A stretch of DNA of 64,000 nt, taken from Hydractinia symbiolongicarpus. Taxonomy: Eukaryota > Cnidaria > Hydrozoa > Anthoathecata > Hydractiniidae. The notes under the pieces were generated by a model. It did not search any database. It had not been told where the DNA came from and was given only the letters and a program-made list of their open reading frames with translations. The stretch is taken from the NCBI RefSeq assembly GCF_029227915.1, contig NC_079881.1, positions 19,755,501 through 19,819,500 on the forward strand, in the 5' to 3' direction. Below are positions 1-12,369 of the stretch, piece after piece (position 1 is the stretch's first letter; each line of letters begins with the position of its first letter). The translations under genes were made by a program, and so were the position numbers.

Positions 1-2218
1 CGCGTGTAAGCTTTTGTTTGAGAGAAACTCATTTTATCAACTCGAAGAAGAAAGCTTAGTTAACTAGGCTAACTCTCTTTAACTGTCATACAAAATTATA
101 TTGATGCTAGGTTACAGCTTCATTTACAATGGTACAGTTTTAAAGAAGTAGAAATACCTCGCGTGTTTGCTTAAATCCTTTTCTTTCGTTTTCAAGAAGA
201 CTACGTAATATCAAAATGGAATTCATTGTTATACACGCTTTATCGGGTACAGATAGTCAAGAAAAGATAAAGAAAATGCTTTCACAAGTCATGCGATTCA
301 CGACGGTTTACATAAATTCTGCACGTATCAAGCTGGTTTATAGTAATATTTTTGTATGAGAGCGTTCTATTGAGGATAACAAGAAAAAAATCCTGGGAAG
401 GAGTTTGTGGCGCGCTGTTAAGCCGAATTCTCACAATAGATCAACTTCAATCCCAGAGCTCTTCTACGCCTATGACATTTTGTTTTCCGTCCAATTGCCA
501 TATACGTAAAAGCACAGGGGACAAAGTTGACCTATTTACACGGAGCAAGTAATTTTCGTGCTTAAGAAAATTTCCGTGTAATTTGACAGGAATTTTATTT
601 CGGAGTGCTCCAATTAATTAAGTTAGACGTTCAAATGTTCAAAAACATTTCAACACAAACAGAAAATATTGAGTTTTGCATTCTCTGTGCTGCAAAAACA
701 TTTCAACACAAACAGAAAATATTGAGTTTCGCATTCTCTGTGCTGCGAAATTAACGTTATTACCGTCTCACATAAAAACGAACCAATAAAACATGTCGGT
801 GACGTAAATTTAGATACAGAACAAGTTTTATGTATACTGTTTATGATTTATTTAGTTCAACGAACTTTCTAAACACCATTCTCCCATAATCGTAACCAAC
901 GAGGAGAATAAGCACGAAGTTGTATAAGTATGAGTAAACAATCTATTATAAATGCTGATTAGACAAAATTTATGTAAAGAAACCAGCACTAACATCCGAT
1001 TATTACGGAAACCGATTATCATATCCAGCAGAGTTCTATAAAACATAGGATGTGAAATTCCGATCACAAGAGCAAGATTTCCGGAAGATTATCATTTCCA
1101 ACTTGATTAAAACTTCTGCAAATATCGGTACCAGTCTATCTCTTTAAATAATTGAAAAATGGAGAAAACTAAACTAGGTACGAGATTCTTTTCTTACATG
1201 ATAATCATAAAAATATATTATCTACCACGCAACGCCTCCAAACATTCGCGGAGTGAGAGATCACACGAATTCCGTTCTTAAGGTGGGTACTATGGAAATA
1301 AATGGCCGAATTTCAATAATTTTGTTTTACCCGTTTTCAGACAGCAAATTCATCTTAGAATACCGTGGTAATTAGTGCTTATGACAAATTTCGGTTTTTA
1401 TTGCGCATTTTGGCGCTTTTTCCAACCAACCGCAAATATAACTGCATAATAACGCCCATAGCAACCATTTTTGCTTTTTTAGACAGCTTTCCTGCCCCTC
1501 CGTCGATGTTTAATGTTTTCCAATTGCTAGATGACACTTTAGGGCCTCCTAAGACAATATACAACAGGTCGAAATAGTGCTGCCGTACACCTTTTGTCGA
1601 TCCACAAGTCAATAATGTCTATGAAATAATCTTTAAACAAGTTTTTTGCCGTTTAACTTCGGAAACCAGGAGAACAAAGATTTCTCAAGACCAAATACCC
1701 ATACTTTACAATTTCTTTTGTCGCTGCCGGTATTCGTACGATCTAATGCTGGTACCTCCCGTTTTCCAAATCAAAATTCTGCTCTGAGAAACTGACGGAT
1801 TCGCCCTGTTTTAGCCTTTTTGTCGCAAGACGTTTGTCCTTGGAAGACGAGTCAAATAATTGTCGGTGCTACCACCCATACACGTGACCCTTGCGAAATA
1901 TACGCGATATAGTTTATTTCTGTAGTAACCACCTTAATGGAAAGAAGCCCTGGGGTCGAGGGTAATCAGGGTAATCAACATGCCTTCCACTTTTTTCGGA
2001 GCTTTTTGACATAAACTTTAGAAACTACTTTCAAGGTTTATTTCAAACAGTGGGGACGAGATTATCTTACTTAAGCCTAGAAATAATGTTGGTAAATAAC
2101 ATGTTATATTTTCATCCAAAAACATTGGTTCCCAGACTTCCCAAATACTTATATTGCAATAAATAAATAACTTTTGAAATGAAATAAATAAGCAAACTAA
2201 CTATTTACCTTCTTGCAG
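1..2218. other. Intergenic, no gene recognised
   Basis: AT-rich sequence with only short open frames on both strands, none with a recognisable domain. The overlapping frames at 1365-1577 (plus) and 1379-1612 (minus) are each about 70 codons and match no family I know. The one structured item is the tandem duplication at 641-746. Confidence 0.5.
641..746. repeat. Two-copy tandem duplication, 53-bp unit
   Basis: The unit beginning AAAAACATTTCAACACAAAC at 641 is repeated at 694 and ends at 746. The copies differ by about one base (GAGTTTTGC versus GAGTTTCGC), so the duplication is recent. Confidence 0.9.
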
Positions 2219-2249
2219 CATTACCTCCGAAGCGTTTGAACACACAACA

Positions 2250-3668
2250 GTAAGTTAATACTATTTCACAAATACGACAAAGAGGTTTTCTATACTCGCC
2301 TATTTCCATACAAATACGGGGGTAATTCCACGTATACTATTAATTATTTAACATCACCTATTTATTTCTCTTCCTTTGTCAAATACAACGCTAGGCACGT
2401 TTCTAAATCTTATTATATTCATTATAATAGAGTATATTAACCTTCTTAGCCTTTCTTTCCTACGCTAAGTATTTCTAAGATGTACTAACAGCTATGCCTA
2501 CCATGTTTAAAAGCCGCTATAAGGCGCCAAAACTTTTTGCCTTCGTTGTAGTTTTTGTTAAAGCGCACAACGAACATCTGGGCTCTCGATGTGTCGATTT
2601 TTCGTATGAAAGGTATTATGGTTGTGAAATTGGTTTGCAACTCGATAAAATCTTAAAAACAAGAAATAAAAAGAAGTTTCATTGTTGGCATTATATCAAT
2701 CCTAACTCACAAAGAGTAAATCCTGCATAAGCTCACCTTTACTTTCTAACCTCTGATTTGTCGTGTTATCACTGTAATAAGTTTCAGAAAGTCATTTTAG
2801 TTGAGTGAGATTATAAAAATCTCTTAGCAAGGTTCTTTTGGTCCTTCATCTGAAAAGCGAGTCATTTAAACATCAAAACGTCACTAGGTTACCCCCGGTT
2901 TACGGTCACTAAATTAACAATTATACTCATGGATTTGTCGAACAGTTAAATTAGAAAATGAAGAACTTTGTTAACAATCTCTTTATGTACTTGACATAAA
3001 GAATACTCAGTGTATTTCTGTAGGAGACTGGTACACAAGTATATAAAGAGAGGAAATTACAACCTTATGCTTTTCATCGTCTGTTTTACCGATTGATTTG
3101 ATTAGTATGATATCTGAACAATTAATTATATTCTCTCCTTATTTTATTCTTCCTTTTTCTTAACAGTTAGTTGTTATCTATTTATATTAGTTATATAAAA
3201 TTAGAAAAACAGAATTAATCGTTAATTATGCAGACTAATGTAACAGTGTGGGAGATATTTCATGTAAGACTTCACGTTATTCTGTTAATTCGATGTCCAC
3301 TTTGAGAGTTTAAACTTTAAAAAGGTGGTAAGATTAAAAATGTGAGTGCTTATTTGACACAAAAATATCATAATAATAAGAAATAAAAAATAAAATAAAA
3401 AATAGTAGAACAAAATTTTTACGCGGGTGGAGAATTATCTGTAATCTCGTAAGAAAGAAACAATCGGACTGTAATAATTTGAAATGTTTCTTTCAAATTT
3501 TCCAAAGCAAGCGAAAAATACAAATCGCGAAACTTTCTCCCTTATTTTAGGTTTTTACCGCACAGTTTAATTTTCAATATTTTGTGACAGTCGATAGTAC
3601 TAAAAATGTCGTCTATATTAAATCAATACGATAACATACGTCAGGGTACGCTTTTGCCTATTTTGTGC
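2250..3668. other. Intergenic, nothing recognised
   Basis: A 78-codon frame at 2494-2730 (plus) begins with ATG but shows no known domain, signal peptide or splice context, so I do not call it a gene. The rest is AT-rich with homopolymer runs. Confidence 0.45.
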
Positions 3669-3730
3669 AACCTTGTTCCCAGCGCTCGTTGTCTTTATTA
3701 TAAAGACAACAGGCGCTGGGAACGAGGTTA
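3669..3730. repeat. Hairpin element with GTTCCCAGCGC/GCGCTGGGAAC arms
   Basis: An almost perfect inverted repeat: the left arm AACCTTGTTCCCAGCGC is followed by GTTGTCTTTA, then by its complement TAAAGACAAC and GCGCTGGGAACGAGGTT. Its outer ends match elements at 39634-39728 and 57069-57165, so it belongs to a dispersed short inverted-repeat (MITE-like) family. Confidence 0.75.
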
Positions 3731-6700
3731 CTATGCATTGTTAGGTCATATTTGATCTTTGTGACTGGTGATTGCGCCGTTGAAAACTTAATTGTTTGGC
3801 CCTAATTTTCTCCATTAAAAAAACAGGCGTAAATGTAAATAATAAATAGCCCTGAGGGTGTGGTCGTCTTGGGCGCGGTCATTTTGTTATTCCTAACTGA
3901 ATTTTTAAATCATTATTACAAATTAAATTGCATTCTTCTGTCACGTGAGTTATGTGTTGGAGAGTTAAAAAAGTAACATTTGTCAGTATATGTTTATATG
4001 AGTTAAATTTTCACTCGGTGGACCATCCTCGTCGGGTCATATTACAAATAATTACAAAGAAAATATGAAAAAGACGAAATAAATATTAGATGTAGTTTCA
4101 CGTAATTTGAGTTAATTTTTAAAATCTGCTCAAATTTTTAACATCTTTACTTTTGTATATATTTATAATATATTTTATTTATTTCATACTATTATTCTTC
4201 TTTTTGTTTAATCGAGAACGATTTTATTATAAACGGCGGATGTTTCGAGTTATTAAATGTTAACGCCTTTAGGTCTAAATAAGATTATTCGAATAGGAAT
4301 ATAACGAATTAGTTGAATACAAACAACTTTGTTTCCAGTTTCCTGCGTTGGTATATACAACTTGAGAAACGTGGCTGTTTCTTTAAAACAGTGTAAACTT
4401 TATACATTATTTTCTTAACATTTAAGAAATATTAAAACATGACTATAACGTCAATAAAATTTCACGTGAATTCGCTCGCGACAAAACAAAATGGATAAAT
4501 TATAACGCATTTACCATTTCGTGTTTCCGTAGCACGTGTCGCGTTTCCCACATAGTGAAGTACATCACACTAACCACAGCGACTTCGTAATAGTAATCGG
4601 AAAAATTAAACTCCGGTGAAATGCGAAACATTCTTTCAATCTTGTCGATCAAAAGTTGTTAAGAACCTCACAAAATTACTCAGCCTTTTTTTTTAACAAA
4701 CACATAGTTTTTAAACAACGCGCTTCCTAGGGGTTTAGGTCTCCAAATGACTCCACAATGAAGTAACTTGCTTAAAACAACGTACAGACCTTGCATTCAT
4801 CTCATGGACACTCTTTGTCCACTTAGCAACCTTCCCACCGTGATATTGTGTGTTTAATAGAATTCACTACTGACGAATACGATCTGGGTTCATAATGCCA
4901 TGTGGTATCGGCAATCTCCTCCCAAGAACTTCTTTTTTAATACTAGAGGCAGCTAAGCAAATTGAGAGGAAAAATACCCTAACAGAAGACTTGACCGAAA
5001 AAACAGTGTCACTGCTTCTATTTCTTACAGGAGATAATTTTCGTCTTTTTATTTTAGCCGGTTGAAGGAGATTTCTTTTGAAATTATCATGGATGCAAGT
5101 GAGATCAACAGAAGTGATACTGTCAAAATTCATTGTAATAACTAACAAGACGTATGATATACGCAAACAACCTCGCGAATAAAGTTTACAAAAAGCTGTC
5201 TATCAAATTGCGATTTTTGTTACGAAGTTAGACACGACATATTTTACTATTCAGATACGCAATAATATTTGTTACACACTTATTTTTCAAAATTGGTTTG
5301 TGAGACCTTCCTGAACGGAAAATTCCTCGAACTTTTAATTTTCGATGGGTCCGTCTTGGGTGAACCGACTGACAGGAAGAAGAAAGACCACAAACCCACA
5401 AAACCCAAAATTTGCGAAATTCATTAATTCAGTTAATTCTGCCTACATTCACTTTTAAAAAGTTTGGTGGAAACACCTTTATTTATTAGTTAGTTAAACA
5501 AGTGTTTTGAACACTTGTCTTATCTTTTTAAAAAAGAAAAAAGAAAAAAAAAGTAAAAATAGTTACCAAGATGAGATTCGAACACACGACGACTCCCGTG
5601 TCGGTGCTCAGAGAGGCAAAAATTTCCATTCTTGTAGGACACATTTGCGTTTTAATACAAGCTCACGAGCTTGTAACAAATGACAGGAAGTCAGAGTTTT
5701 CTAAGATTTTTATATTATGTAAAACAAGTTAGACGATTTGTAAAATACGGCACAAATAAAAATTAAAAAATTATGAAATAATCAAGAAATATTATTTTTT
5801 ATCTCTTTCTAAAATGCACTTACTATTGAAGAAAGTATACCAAGTTAATTTTCTGGAAAAAAAAGATCCTTATTTCATATTATACATTCAAAAAAATCAA
5901 TCGAAGAACATATGTAACGTCATTTAGCGGTTATTCTTAAAGATCCGATTAAGTAGTTGTGTTTACTAGTTTATTTTAAGGCAGGCACATTACGTAACCG
6001 TTTGTAAACGGAGCTATTTATATAATCTATTTTCATAGAGTAGTTCCCTCCCTCGTTTATGCAACCATCCTACTTATGTAACACCCTTTTTGAGATTAAT
6101 AGCTCGGCCTTTTATGGAAGGAAATTTAAATGTATAGTTATTGATCGCGTTTCTAAAGTTCTCTACAAGCAATAAAATTATAATCCTATAATTATTAATA
6201 TTTTATGCATTTTTAACATTTTTTGGCTCTAAAGCCGAATTTCTTAGTCGGAGGTTGTCAGAAAGAGAAAAAAGACTGTTATCTCTTTTTACCTTTTCAA
6301 ATTAGTTTCAAAAATAGAGGGACCAACACAGTGACGAAGGACAGCCCATCATGGGTGTCCTACTAAAGAAAATGTTTATTTCAGAACTCCTGATTTGCTA
6401 ATATACGCTATGCAAATTCTACTAAGATTTTACGTATTAGAATAAAGAAAATAGTGCTTTAAAAGCTTACTAAGCTGCAATCACTCAAAAAAGGCCATAG
6501 TCCCTTGCCCTCTACCCCACTGTCAGCAGACCTCTCCTCCACATTCCCTCGCCCTCTACCCCACTGTCAGCAGACCTGTGCGTTTATCTCATATTTAAGT
6601 GACTAATTACTAATCACGTTGCTAGCAGAAAAGCGATTTTACTACCATTAATAGCAATAAAAGATAAACAAACGAATTGTTACAAACAACAGCTTTACGA

Positions 6701-7374
6701 CATTTACACATATTCTTCAAGATGGTATCTCATAATGGAATTTAATTTATAAAAAACTTTGTATATTACACAATATAGCGAGGATATAAGAGATTCTGAT
6801 TAAAAAAAGTATTAGCAAAAATTAAGAACACAAATATATTAAAAACTTTTATAAAAATTCCAATTACCTTCACCTTCTTGGTAATAAAAACTTGAGTAAA
6901 GATGATGGTGAAAACTTTCTGTTTTGAACTTAACCACTGTAATGTATTTGTGCTGTGATGATTCTTAATCATGGCTTAATATTTAATTGATAGCATTGTG
7001 CGATAACTTCCGTCCCATAATCATTAAACTAATTACTCCATGTAATCCTCTTGAATGAGTTTTCTTAGTTGTAAATGTTCATGGCGCATTTATTTGTATA
7101 TTAGTTTGCAACCTGCAGGGAATACGTTTAGATGAGGTTGTAAAGGGATGGAAAGAAACGAAAGTAATTTAAAACAAGATCAAAAAGTGATTACTTTTTC
7201 GGTTGAGGTAAGGGGTTAAGGATAGTCGCTGAAAAAACAAAAGAATTTAAAGAACACCAAAAGAAAGATAAATGATATGCTTAAATTATTAGGGTACATC
7301 CTGTTGATAGGAGTGATGAAATATTCATATAATCCTCCATAGACGTTTGAGTTGGGGGAAGTCCATGATAAATT
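3731..7374. other. Intergenic with weak ORF and possible SINE
   Basis: AT-rich. It contains the weak minus-strand frame at 4867-5166 (listed separately). A short tRNA-like stretch lies at about 5568-5625 on the minus strand, with a B-box-like GTGTTCGAATCTC followed by a pyrimidine-rich run, possibly a SINE tail. A near-direct repeat of GCCCTCTACCCCACTGTCAG sits at 6508-6577. No conserved exons seen. Confidence 0.4.
4867..5166 (-). CDS. Unrecognised 99-aa ORF, doubtful
   Basis: An ATG-to-stop frame of 99 codons. It has a weakly hydrophobic start (MRISYVLLVIT), a basic run KIKRRK in the middle and a second hydrophobic stretch FFLSICLAASS. I recognise no family. Nothing upstream looks like a promoter and no polyadenylation signal is evident. 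It could be a real small gene, a terminal exon or chance. It is listed because it is the longest clean frame in the first 9 kb with slightly raised GC. Confidence 0.18.
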   Translation of the reverse strand: MRISYVLLVITMNFDSITSVDLTCIHDNFKRNLLQPAKIKRRKLSPVRNRSSDTVFSVKSSVRVFFLSICLAASSIKKEVLGRRLPIPHGIMNPDRIRQ

Positions 7375-7641
7375 TCAACGTTGAAGCACAACAGAATGGG
7401 GTTCACAAATGCAGACTCTTTTCTTTGTTATTATTTCTCGAAGTGCTTCATCAACCACACAATCTTCGTTGACAATGGTTATCAATTTTTTTCTCCACAG
7501 GGAATCAAACATATTATTACCAGTTGGAGCTTCATAGCTCTTTGTGACACTGGGCAGCCAAATATATTGAACAATTATCTCCAGGCATATAAATAGAAAC
7601 TTAAAATTAAATTCTTTGTTACTAATCTGAAAAACCGCCAT
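7375..7641 (-). pseudogene. THAP-domain-like fragment
   Basis: The minus-strand frame contains WLPSVTKSYEAP, then WRKKLITIVNED and KKRVCICEPHS. This order resembles the second half of a THAP zinc finger: a conserved P, a basic W/RKK helix, then a Cys followed by His in the C-x-x-H position (family knowledge). The first C-x-C pair is not visible and no start or continuation is clear, so it is read as a decayed fragment, probably transposon-derived. It might be an exon of an unrecognised gene. Confidence 0.35.
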
Positions 7642-9080
7642 TTATAATTTACCGTGCCTGTAGAAAACTGGGTTCTACAGTTTTGATACGGCCACAAATA
7701 GATCAAAACAATGCTTCTATTGTTATAGCGTTGCATTAGAGACTCTCTCTTTTTCCTATGGCTATGGTTAAGATAAGAAAGACAAATACATAAGCGTTTC
7801 TTTATACTTGCTATGCAAGTACTTTTACATTATCCCGGTTCATACATACAAACGAGGTTATCTTAAAGTAGGTAACTCACAGAAAAGACGTTACACGACC
7901 TTTAGTTGCGCAATCATATCTCCAACGTTTAAATGTTTTTACCGTTAGCAATCTATTTCCTGTTCGTCACTTAAATAATGACACGTCAATTTGTCAAGGA
8001 AAAGAAACTAATAACACAAGTTACGTATATAGGAACACTTTCCTTCCGAAGTCTTTCGTTTCGAAGTTCAACAATTTAAAGTTATTTTTATCTGCATAAA
8101 GACTTACACAATAGCTGGCAATTTGTGTAGGTACCTAAAATATTGCAATAATTGACTGACTTAGTTACCATATTCCTTAGAAATCAACTTGACACCAGTC
8201 TTTTCGGTTGACAAAAACAAACGCAGCACATGCCTTTTCAAAGTAATATTATACACGAGAGTTGGAATCTTTTAAAAACTTGTAAGCGAGGACACAGCTT
8301 AAAGTAAGTAAGTAAATTTTTTTTATAGCAAGAACAGTGTTTATAAAAGCAGCGACAGTTGTCGAAATTTTCATTAAGGGCTTGGTGATAAGACTATTAC
8401 AGTCTTCTTCTTGCTCCTGTCATTTTTAACTACTCTAGCTGCATCAAGGATATGCAATCACATATTACTAGATTCTACATTATAACAGCTATAGTTTTGT
8501 ATTTATTTTTACGAAAAAAATGTAAATTCTTTAACGGCAAAAAAACAATAATAAAGAATTTGTGATGTTTGATTTTCATCGGTGCCTACTACACGTTTTT
8601 TTAAGAAAATGTATTATAAAAATATCAGGCTTAGATTTTAGGTTAGTCATTAGTCCATAGAAGCACTTGCTCGCTCGTACTGTATATTCCGGTCCGCAGA
8701 TTATCACACATCGCATAGATTCCAGATATTCGGCTACTATTTTAAGCTAATACGGGCATTAATAGAGAAACAAGAAGAAATGCGTCTTTTACATCTGCAC
8801 TGAAAGAGAAATCAAAGGGTCATAGGCAATTCGCTGCGACAAGAGCGTGCGGCATAAAATTCATTATGTAATGCATATAAAGCATTAAGGCTCGTTTCCA
8901 TTTGACAGCATTTTCCGCTATAGCGCAAAAAGCTGTTTTACTTTTTTCTGGTGCATGCGCACTTTGACAAAATTGCCGCCAGTTGAGAGATTTTTTGTGC
9001 TCGAGAGCAGCTGTTGAGCTCAGCGTCAAAGCTAAATTCATTCTATTTTTGGTGACGTTGTTTTTCTCCCTAGCAACAAA
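7642..9080. other. Intergenic, possible DNA-transposon end near 8820
   Basis: No gene seen. On the minus strand 8820-9041 is open for 73 codons and includes GCTGTCAAATGGAAACGAGC. That resembles DNA-transposon or MITE ends more than protein-coding sequence. I could not find the matching opposite end. Confidence 0.3.
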
Positions 9081-9132
9081 TAGCCAATGATATTTCAGTA
9101 TTTTATTTGATATACTGAAATATCATTGGCTA
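9081..9132. repeat. Perfect 20-bp inverted repeat, 12-bp loop
   Basis: TAGCCAATGATATTTCAGTA at 9081-9100 has its exact complement at 9113-9132. It lies about 60 bases upstream of the MADF-like relic and may be a promoter palindrome or terminal structure of the mobile element that carried it. Confidence 0.85.
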
Positions 9133-9194
9133 TTACGTAATTTTGCCAGTCGTCAGCAAAATTTAAAAAAACATAAACAATAATAAATCTGAAA

Positions 9195-9760
9195 ATGGCA
9201 AACAACGAAAATGAACTTGAAATGAATATGCTCTATCATTAAATTTTGAAGCAACAATCAAACAATTCTAACGAAGAAACTACTGTTGATGTTGCAGCAA
9301 TAAGACCTCAAGAGGATTATGATACTGAAAGTTTTATCCTGGATATAGAATCATATCCATGTTTATGGAATACTACCACAAGGTCTCATCATGACCAAAA
9401 CATGCGTATTACTGATTGGTAACAGTTGGCCAAATGGTTTGGAAAACCAGGTTGGTTTGCTATCTCTTTATTATTCTAATCTAACCAACTTTAACTATAA
9501 AGTAAACTTACTCGAAAACTACTTGCAGTTGATAATTGAGCATTTCAACTTATGAGATACCATAGTGTAATGCATCAGCGTTCATTGGGACCTGTAACGT
9601 CACGAAAACGGGACAATTTCACAATAAAAGGAGTAACCCAAGATAGTAATTCTTTAAATCGAGTTGGTGACATAGTAAAAGCCTTGAAAAAGTATTCGTG
9701 ATCGAACAACATGAGAGCTTTTATCAAAATTGCGCACAACCCTTTCGAACGTATCGAACG
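9195..9760 (+). pseudogene. MADF (Myb/SANT-like) domain relic
   Basis: From the ATG at 9195 the frame reads MANNENELEMNMLYH then stops. Reading on in the same frame gives FILDIESYPCLWNTTTR and later ITDW-stop-QLAKWFGKPG. This is the hallmark of a MADF domain: F-I-x-x-V/I-E-x-x-P-x-L-W-N, then W and a second helix. At least two in-frame stops break it, and the third helix downstream is scrambled. Such domains accompany PIF/Harbinger transposases as well as host transcription factors; the decay and repeat-rich setting favour the transposon reading. Confidence 0.55.
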
Positions 9761-10654
9761 GATAAAGAAACGCGACCATACTCGTCCCCCCCCCCAGAAC
9801 TTGTTAGGTTTTTTTTATTGGGACAGAACCTGAACCGCCATCAGTAGGTCAAAAAGGAGAAAAAGCTCTAGGAACGAAGCTAAAAATGCGGCCAAAAGTA
9901 TTATTTTCATCACCATGAAAAAAAACGACATTCGAATATCACGACACACTCTAGCCTACATATAGACTGTGCGATTTGCCTTAGTCGTTCAACATTGATG
10001 GAAAGAGGGGACTGGGAACTGGCAACGGGTAAGCTAGAGATTAATATATTTAGTTATGGACTGATGCTATCATCAAAAGATGTTCTCAGCTGAAATGTTA
10101 CTTTGACTTTCATAAAACTTTAACAACTTGTTTTTAAAATGGACTAATGTTTTTGCAGCTGACCGCTACACAACAGTCACACCAAGCATTGGCACTATCT
10201 TTACTAAGTTGAAACACATCAGCATAAATATATATAATTAATACCGATCATTATAAACAAATATGGCGGCTGCTTGAAGTGCGTTATTGCGGAGTCCACT
10301 GTTGTTTTCGTTATTCATTTGGTGAAAGAATTGTTTACAACATTTTTTTTTGTAGTCTGCAAGAAATCTTGTTGAGAAAACGGCAAACGAATAAGTTTTA
10401 TAGAAAAACCTAATCTATATAATAATACAAAAGTTGTGTCCTTCTGTGTCCGGCAAAGTAAATATTATTTTTGAAGTCACCAAAGTACGTCTCAAATTGA
10501 ATGTCGCAACGTAAATAGCATGTATATATTTAACACCAATTAAATTTAAATTAATAAAGCTATTATACAATGCAATATTAGCTTTGGGGCCAGAAAGCTT
10601 AGAAACGAGGTGGTGATGTCAGTCATTTTTCACTGCGTTGGTAACTAGGAACTA
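9761..10654. other. Intergenic, nothing recognised
   Basis: A C-run at about 9787 and AT-rich sequence. The start may still be the decayed tail of the MADF-bearing element, but I see no alignable motif. Confidence 0.35.
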
Positions 10655-10960
10655 CCTGGGACTAAATTGGGTAAGATTCCCGAGCCGGGGTCCCTGAATC
10701 CGTTTTTGAATCGAAACCTTGATGACATCAACATTTTCAGGATTAGTGTTTTCAGATTTTTACCATAAAGGCAACGGGTATACATTTGTTTTGTTCTTTG
10801 GGGAAAAACTTTGCTGACGTTCGCAAAATTTTATAACCTATATATTTCATTAACCGTTTGTCAAAAGCAACATGCTTCGAGGCATTTTCTTAATCAGAAT
10901 TTCACTCTATACACGGATGCAATAGGTATACAAATTTCTTGATAAAGTTTTCTGTACATT
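10655..10960 (-). repeat. Dispersed GACGTCATC repeat, reversed copy
   Basis: Read on the minus strand, this stretch aligns in order with 42968-43222 and 55662-55870. Shared blocks, on the plus strand here, are TTGGGTAAG, GAATCCGTTTTTGAAT, GATGACATCA, AACCGTTTGTCAAAA and CATTTTCTTAATCAG. It is a diverged copy of one dispersed family in opposite orientation; no coding capacity seen. Confidence 0.6.
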
Positions 10961-11719
10961 GGTTGGTTTTTCCTGACGTTTTAAACCCTTTTGTGAGAGT
11001 TTGTGAAAAGCACATGATCATATAGTTTCTAAATTTGTTTCCCTATATGGACGCGTCATTGCTAACCCGTATATATACTTGTACAACAAGCTAAACCGAA
11101 GATCAGAATATGTAGGACTGGCGAATTCGTAGATTTCAATAGGCTAATGTTATAAACGTTTTGGGGGGTATAACTTTTGGGAGTGGGAGGTAAGCTTTAA
11201 GTGCATGTTTTAATAAATTTCTACTTTTCAACCTGATTTTATGTTGTTTAAATATTTTGCCTATGTGATGCCTGTGGATGGCGATACTAAAATCACAACA
11301 TTACGTCACCCCACAACTCATCTGATGTCTGCCAGATTAGATAGAAAATCGTGAGGACTTGGTATTCTATCTAATTTGACAGACATGTGAATTTGAATAT
11401 ACCTTGCCAATGAAATAAAAAAAATTACAATAAATTTAAATTTGTGTGTGCAGCAAATTTTAAAAATATAAAATAGCTGCATAAATAGTTAGCTATGAAA
11501 AAAATTATGCACGTAATGAATCGCTTTTTCCTACTTTTAGGTTCAACATTGACAACCATCATTCGACAGAGTATAAAAAAAGAAGCTAGGTATTCAGACA
11601 ATCAGATATTCAGACTTGAACTATAAATTGAACTTACTGAACTTTGAGTTGAATTTATTGACACTTGTTTGGTGAACTTATTGGTTATTGGTGAACTCAC
11701 TGAATTTTTTGAGCCCGCT
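10961..11719. other. Intergenic, nothing recognised
   Basis: AT-rich. An imperfect inverted repeat built on ATCTGGCAGAC/GTCTGTC-type sequence (ATTAGATAGAAAA and TTCTATCTAATTTGACAGAC) lies at 11325-11385. No exon-like stretch seen. Confidence 0.35.
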
Positions 11720-11965
11720 GCGAAATAATGTGTTTTTTATATAACATGACAGAGGTTTCTCCATTTTTAAAGGTTCTTTTTTCTTGGTCACACGTCCCCA
11801 CTGCTATTGTGAACCCAGCGTATGAAACTGCCGCCGTATGGTTCTTCTACTTTCCGGTGATGTTGAAACTAATCCTGGGTCTCTGTTTTAAAGTCGGTGC
11901 AGGGATCTTTTCATCAAGGGGATGTCAGGCTTGGAACATTTATTGGTACACAATGTATGTATAAT
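11720..11965 (+). pseudogene. LINE 5' fragment with 2A-like motif
   Basis: The frame starting at the ATG at 11838 reads MVLLLSGDVETNPGS. It contains the core DVETNPG of a 2A ribosome-skipping sequence, preceded in frame by an RR. The residue after NPG, normally Pro, is Ser here (TCT at 11880-11882), and a stop follows two codons later. 2A-like sequences are known at the start of CR1/L2-type LINE proteins of invertebrates (established knowledge). About 50 bases on, another frame gives RGMSGLEHLLV, like the start of a LINE endonuclease region. Read as a decayed LINE fragment, perhaps the same insertion as 12370-13171. Confidence 0.55.
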
Positions 11966-12369
11966 TCCCTGTTTGCGATCGTTTGGTCCGTTATTAAAAA
12001 GGTTTTTTTTTAGAATCCAGGTGATCTTGTACACATGTCTAGGTTACACAAACCAGTGACCTTTCAAATAGCTTGACTGTTGACAACGAAGTCATACAAG
12101 TACAAAGTTTAGAAAATATTTTTCATATTGGTACAGACAATAGCACTACTTTACGTACATTTCATAATTCGTCAGATTCCGATAAAGGACAAGAAATGTT
12201 GGGCATTACAAGCGCCGTTAGTTTTGCTATAATTTGGGGTCTCCCACAAACTTATGAATTTGATTCACATAGCCGGAATAGTTTGGATAAATAACAGAAT
12301 GTGGTACATCAGTTCTTTTAAAATTTGATTCATTGCAACATGTTGAAAACTACTTACGCGAAATATATC
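11966..12369. other. Uncertain; possibly LINE interior
   Basis: A 73-codon frame at 12073-12294 (plus, no ATG) has no recognisable domain. It lies between two LINE pieces and may be decayed LINE sequence. Confidence 0.3.

Noticed and set aside
5568-5625. tRNA-like stretch with GTTCGAATC on the minus strand
   Set aside because: No acceptor stem or A box; at most a SINE fragment.
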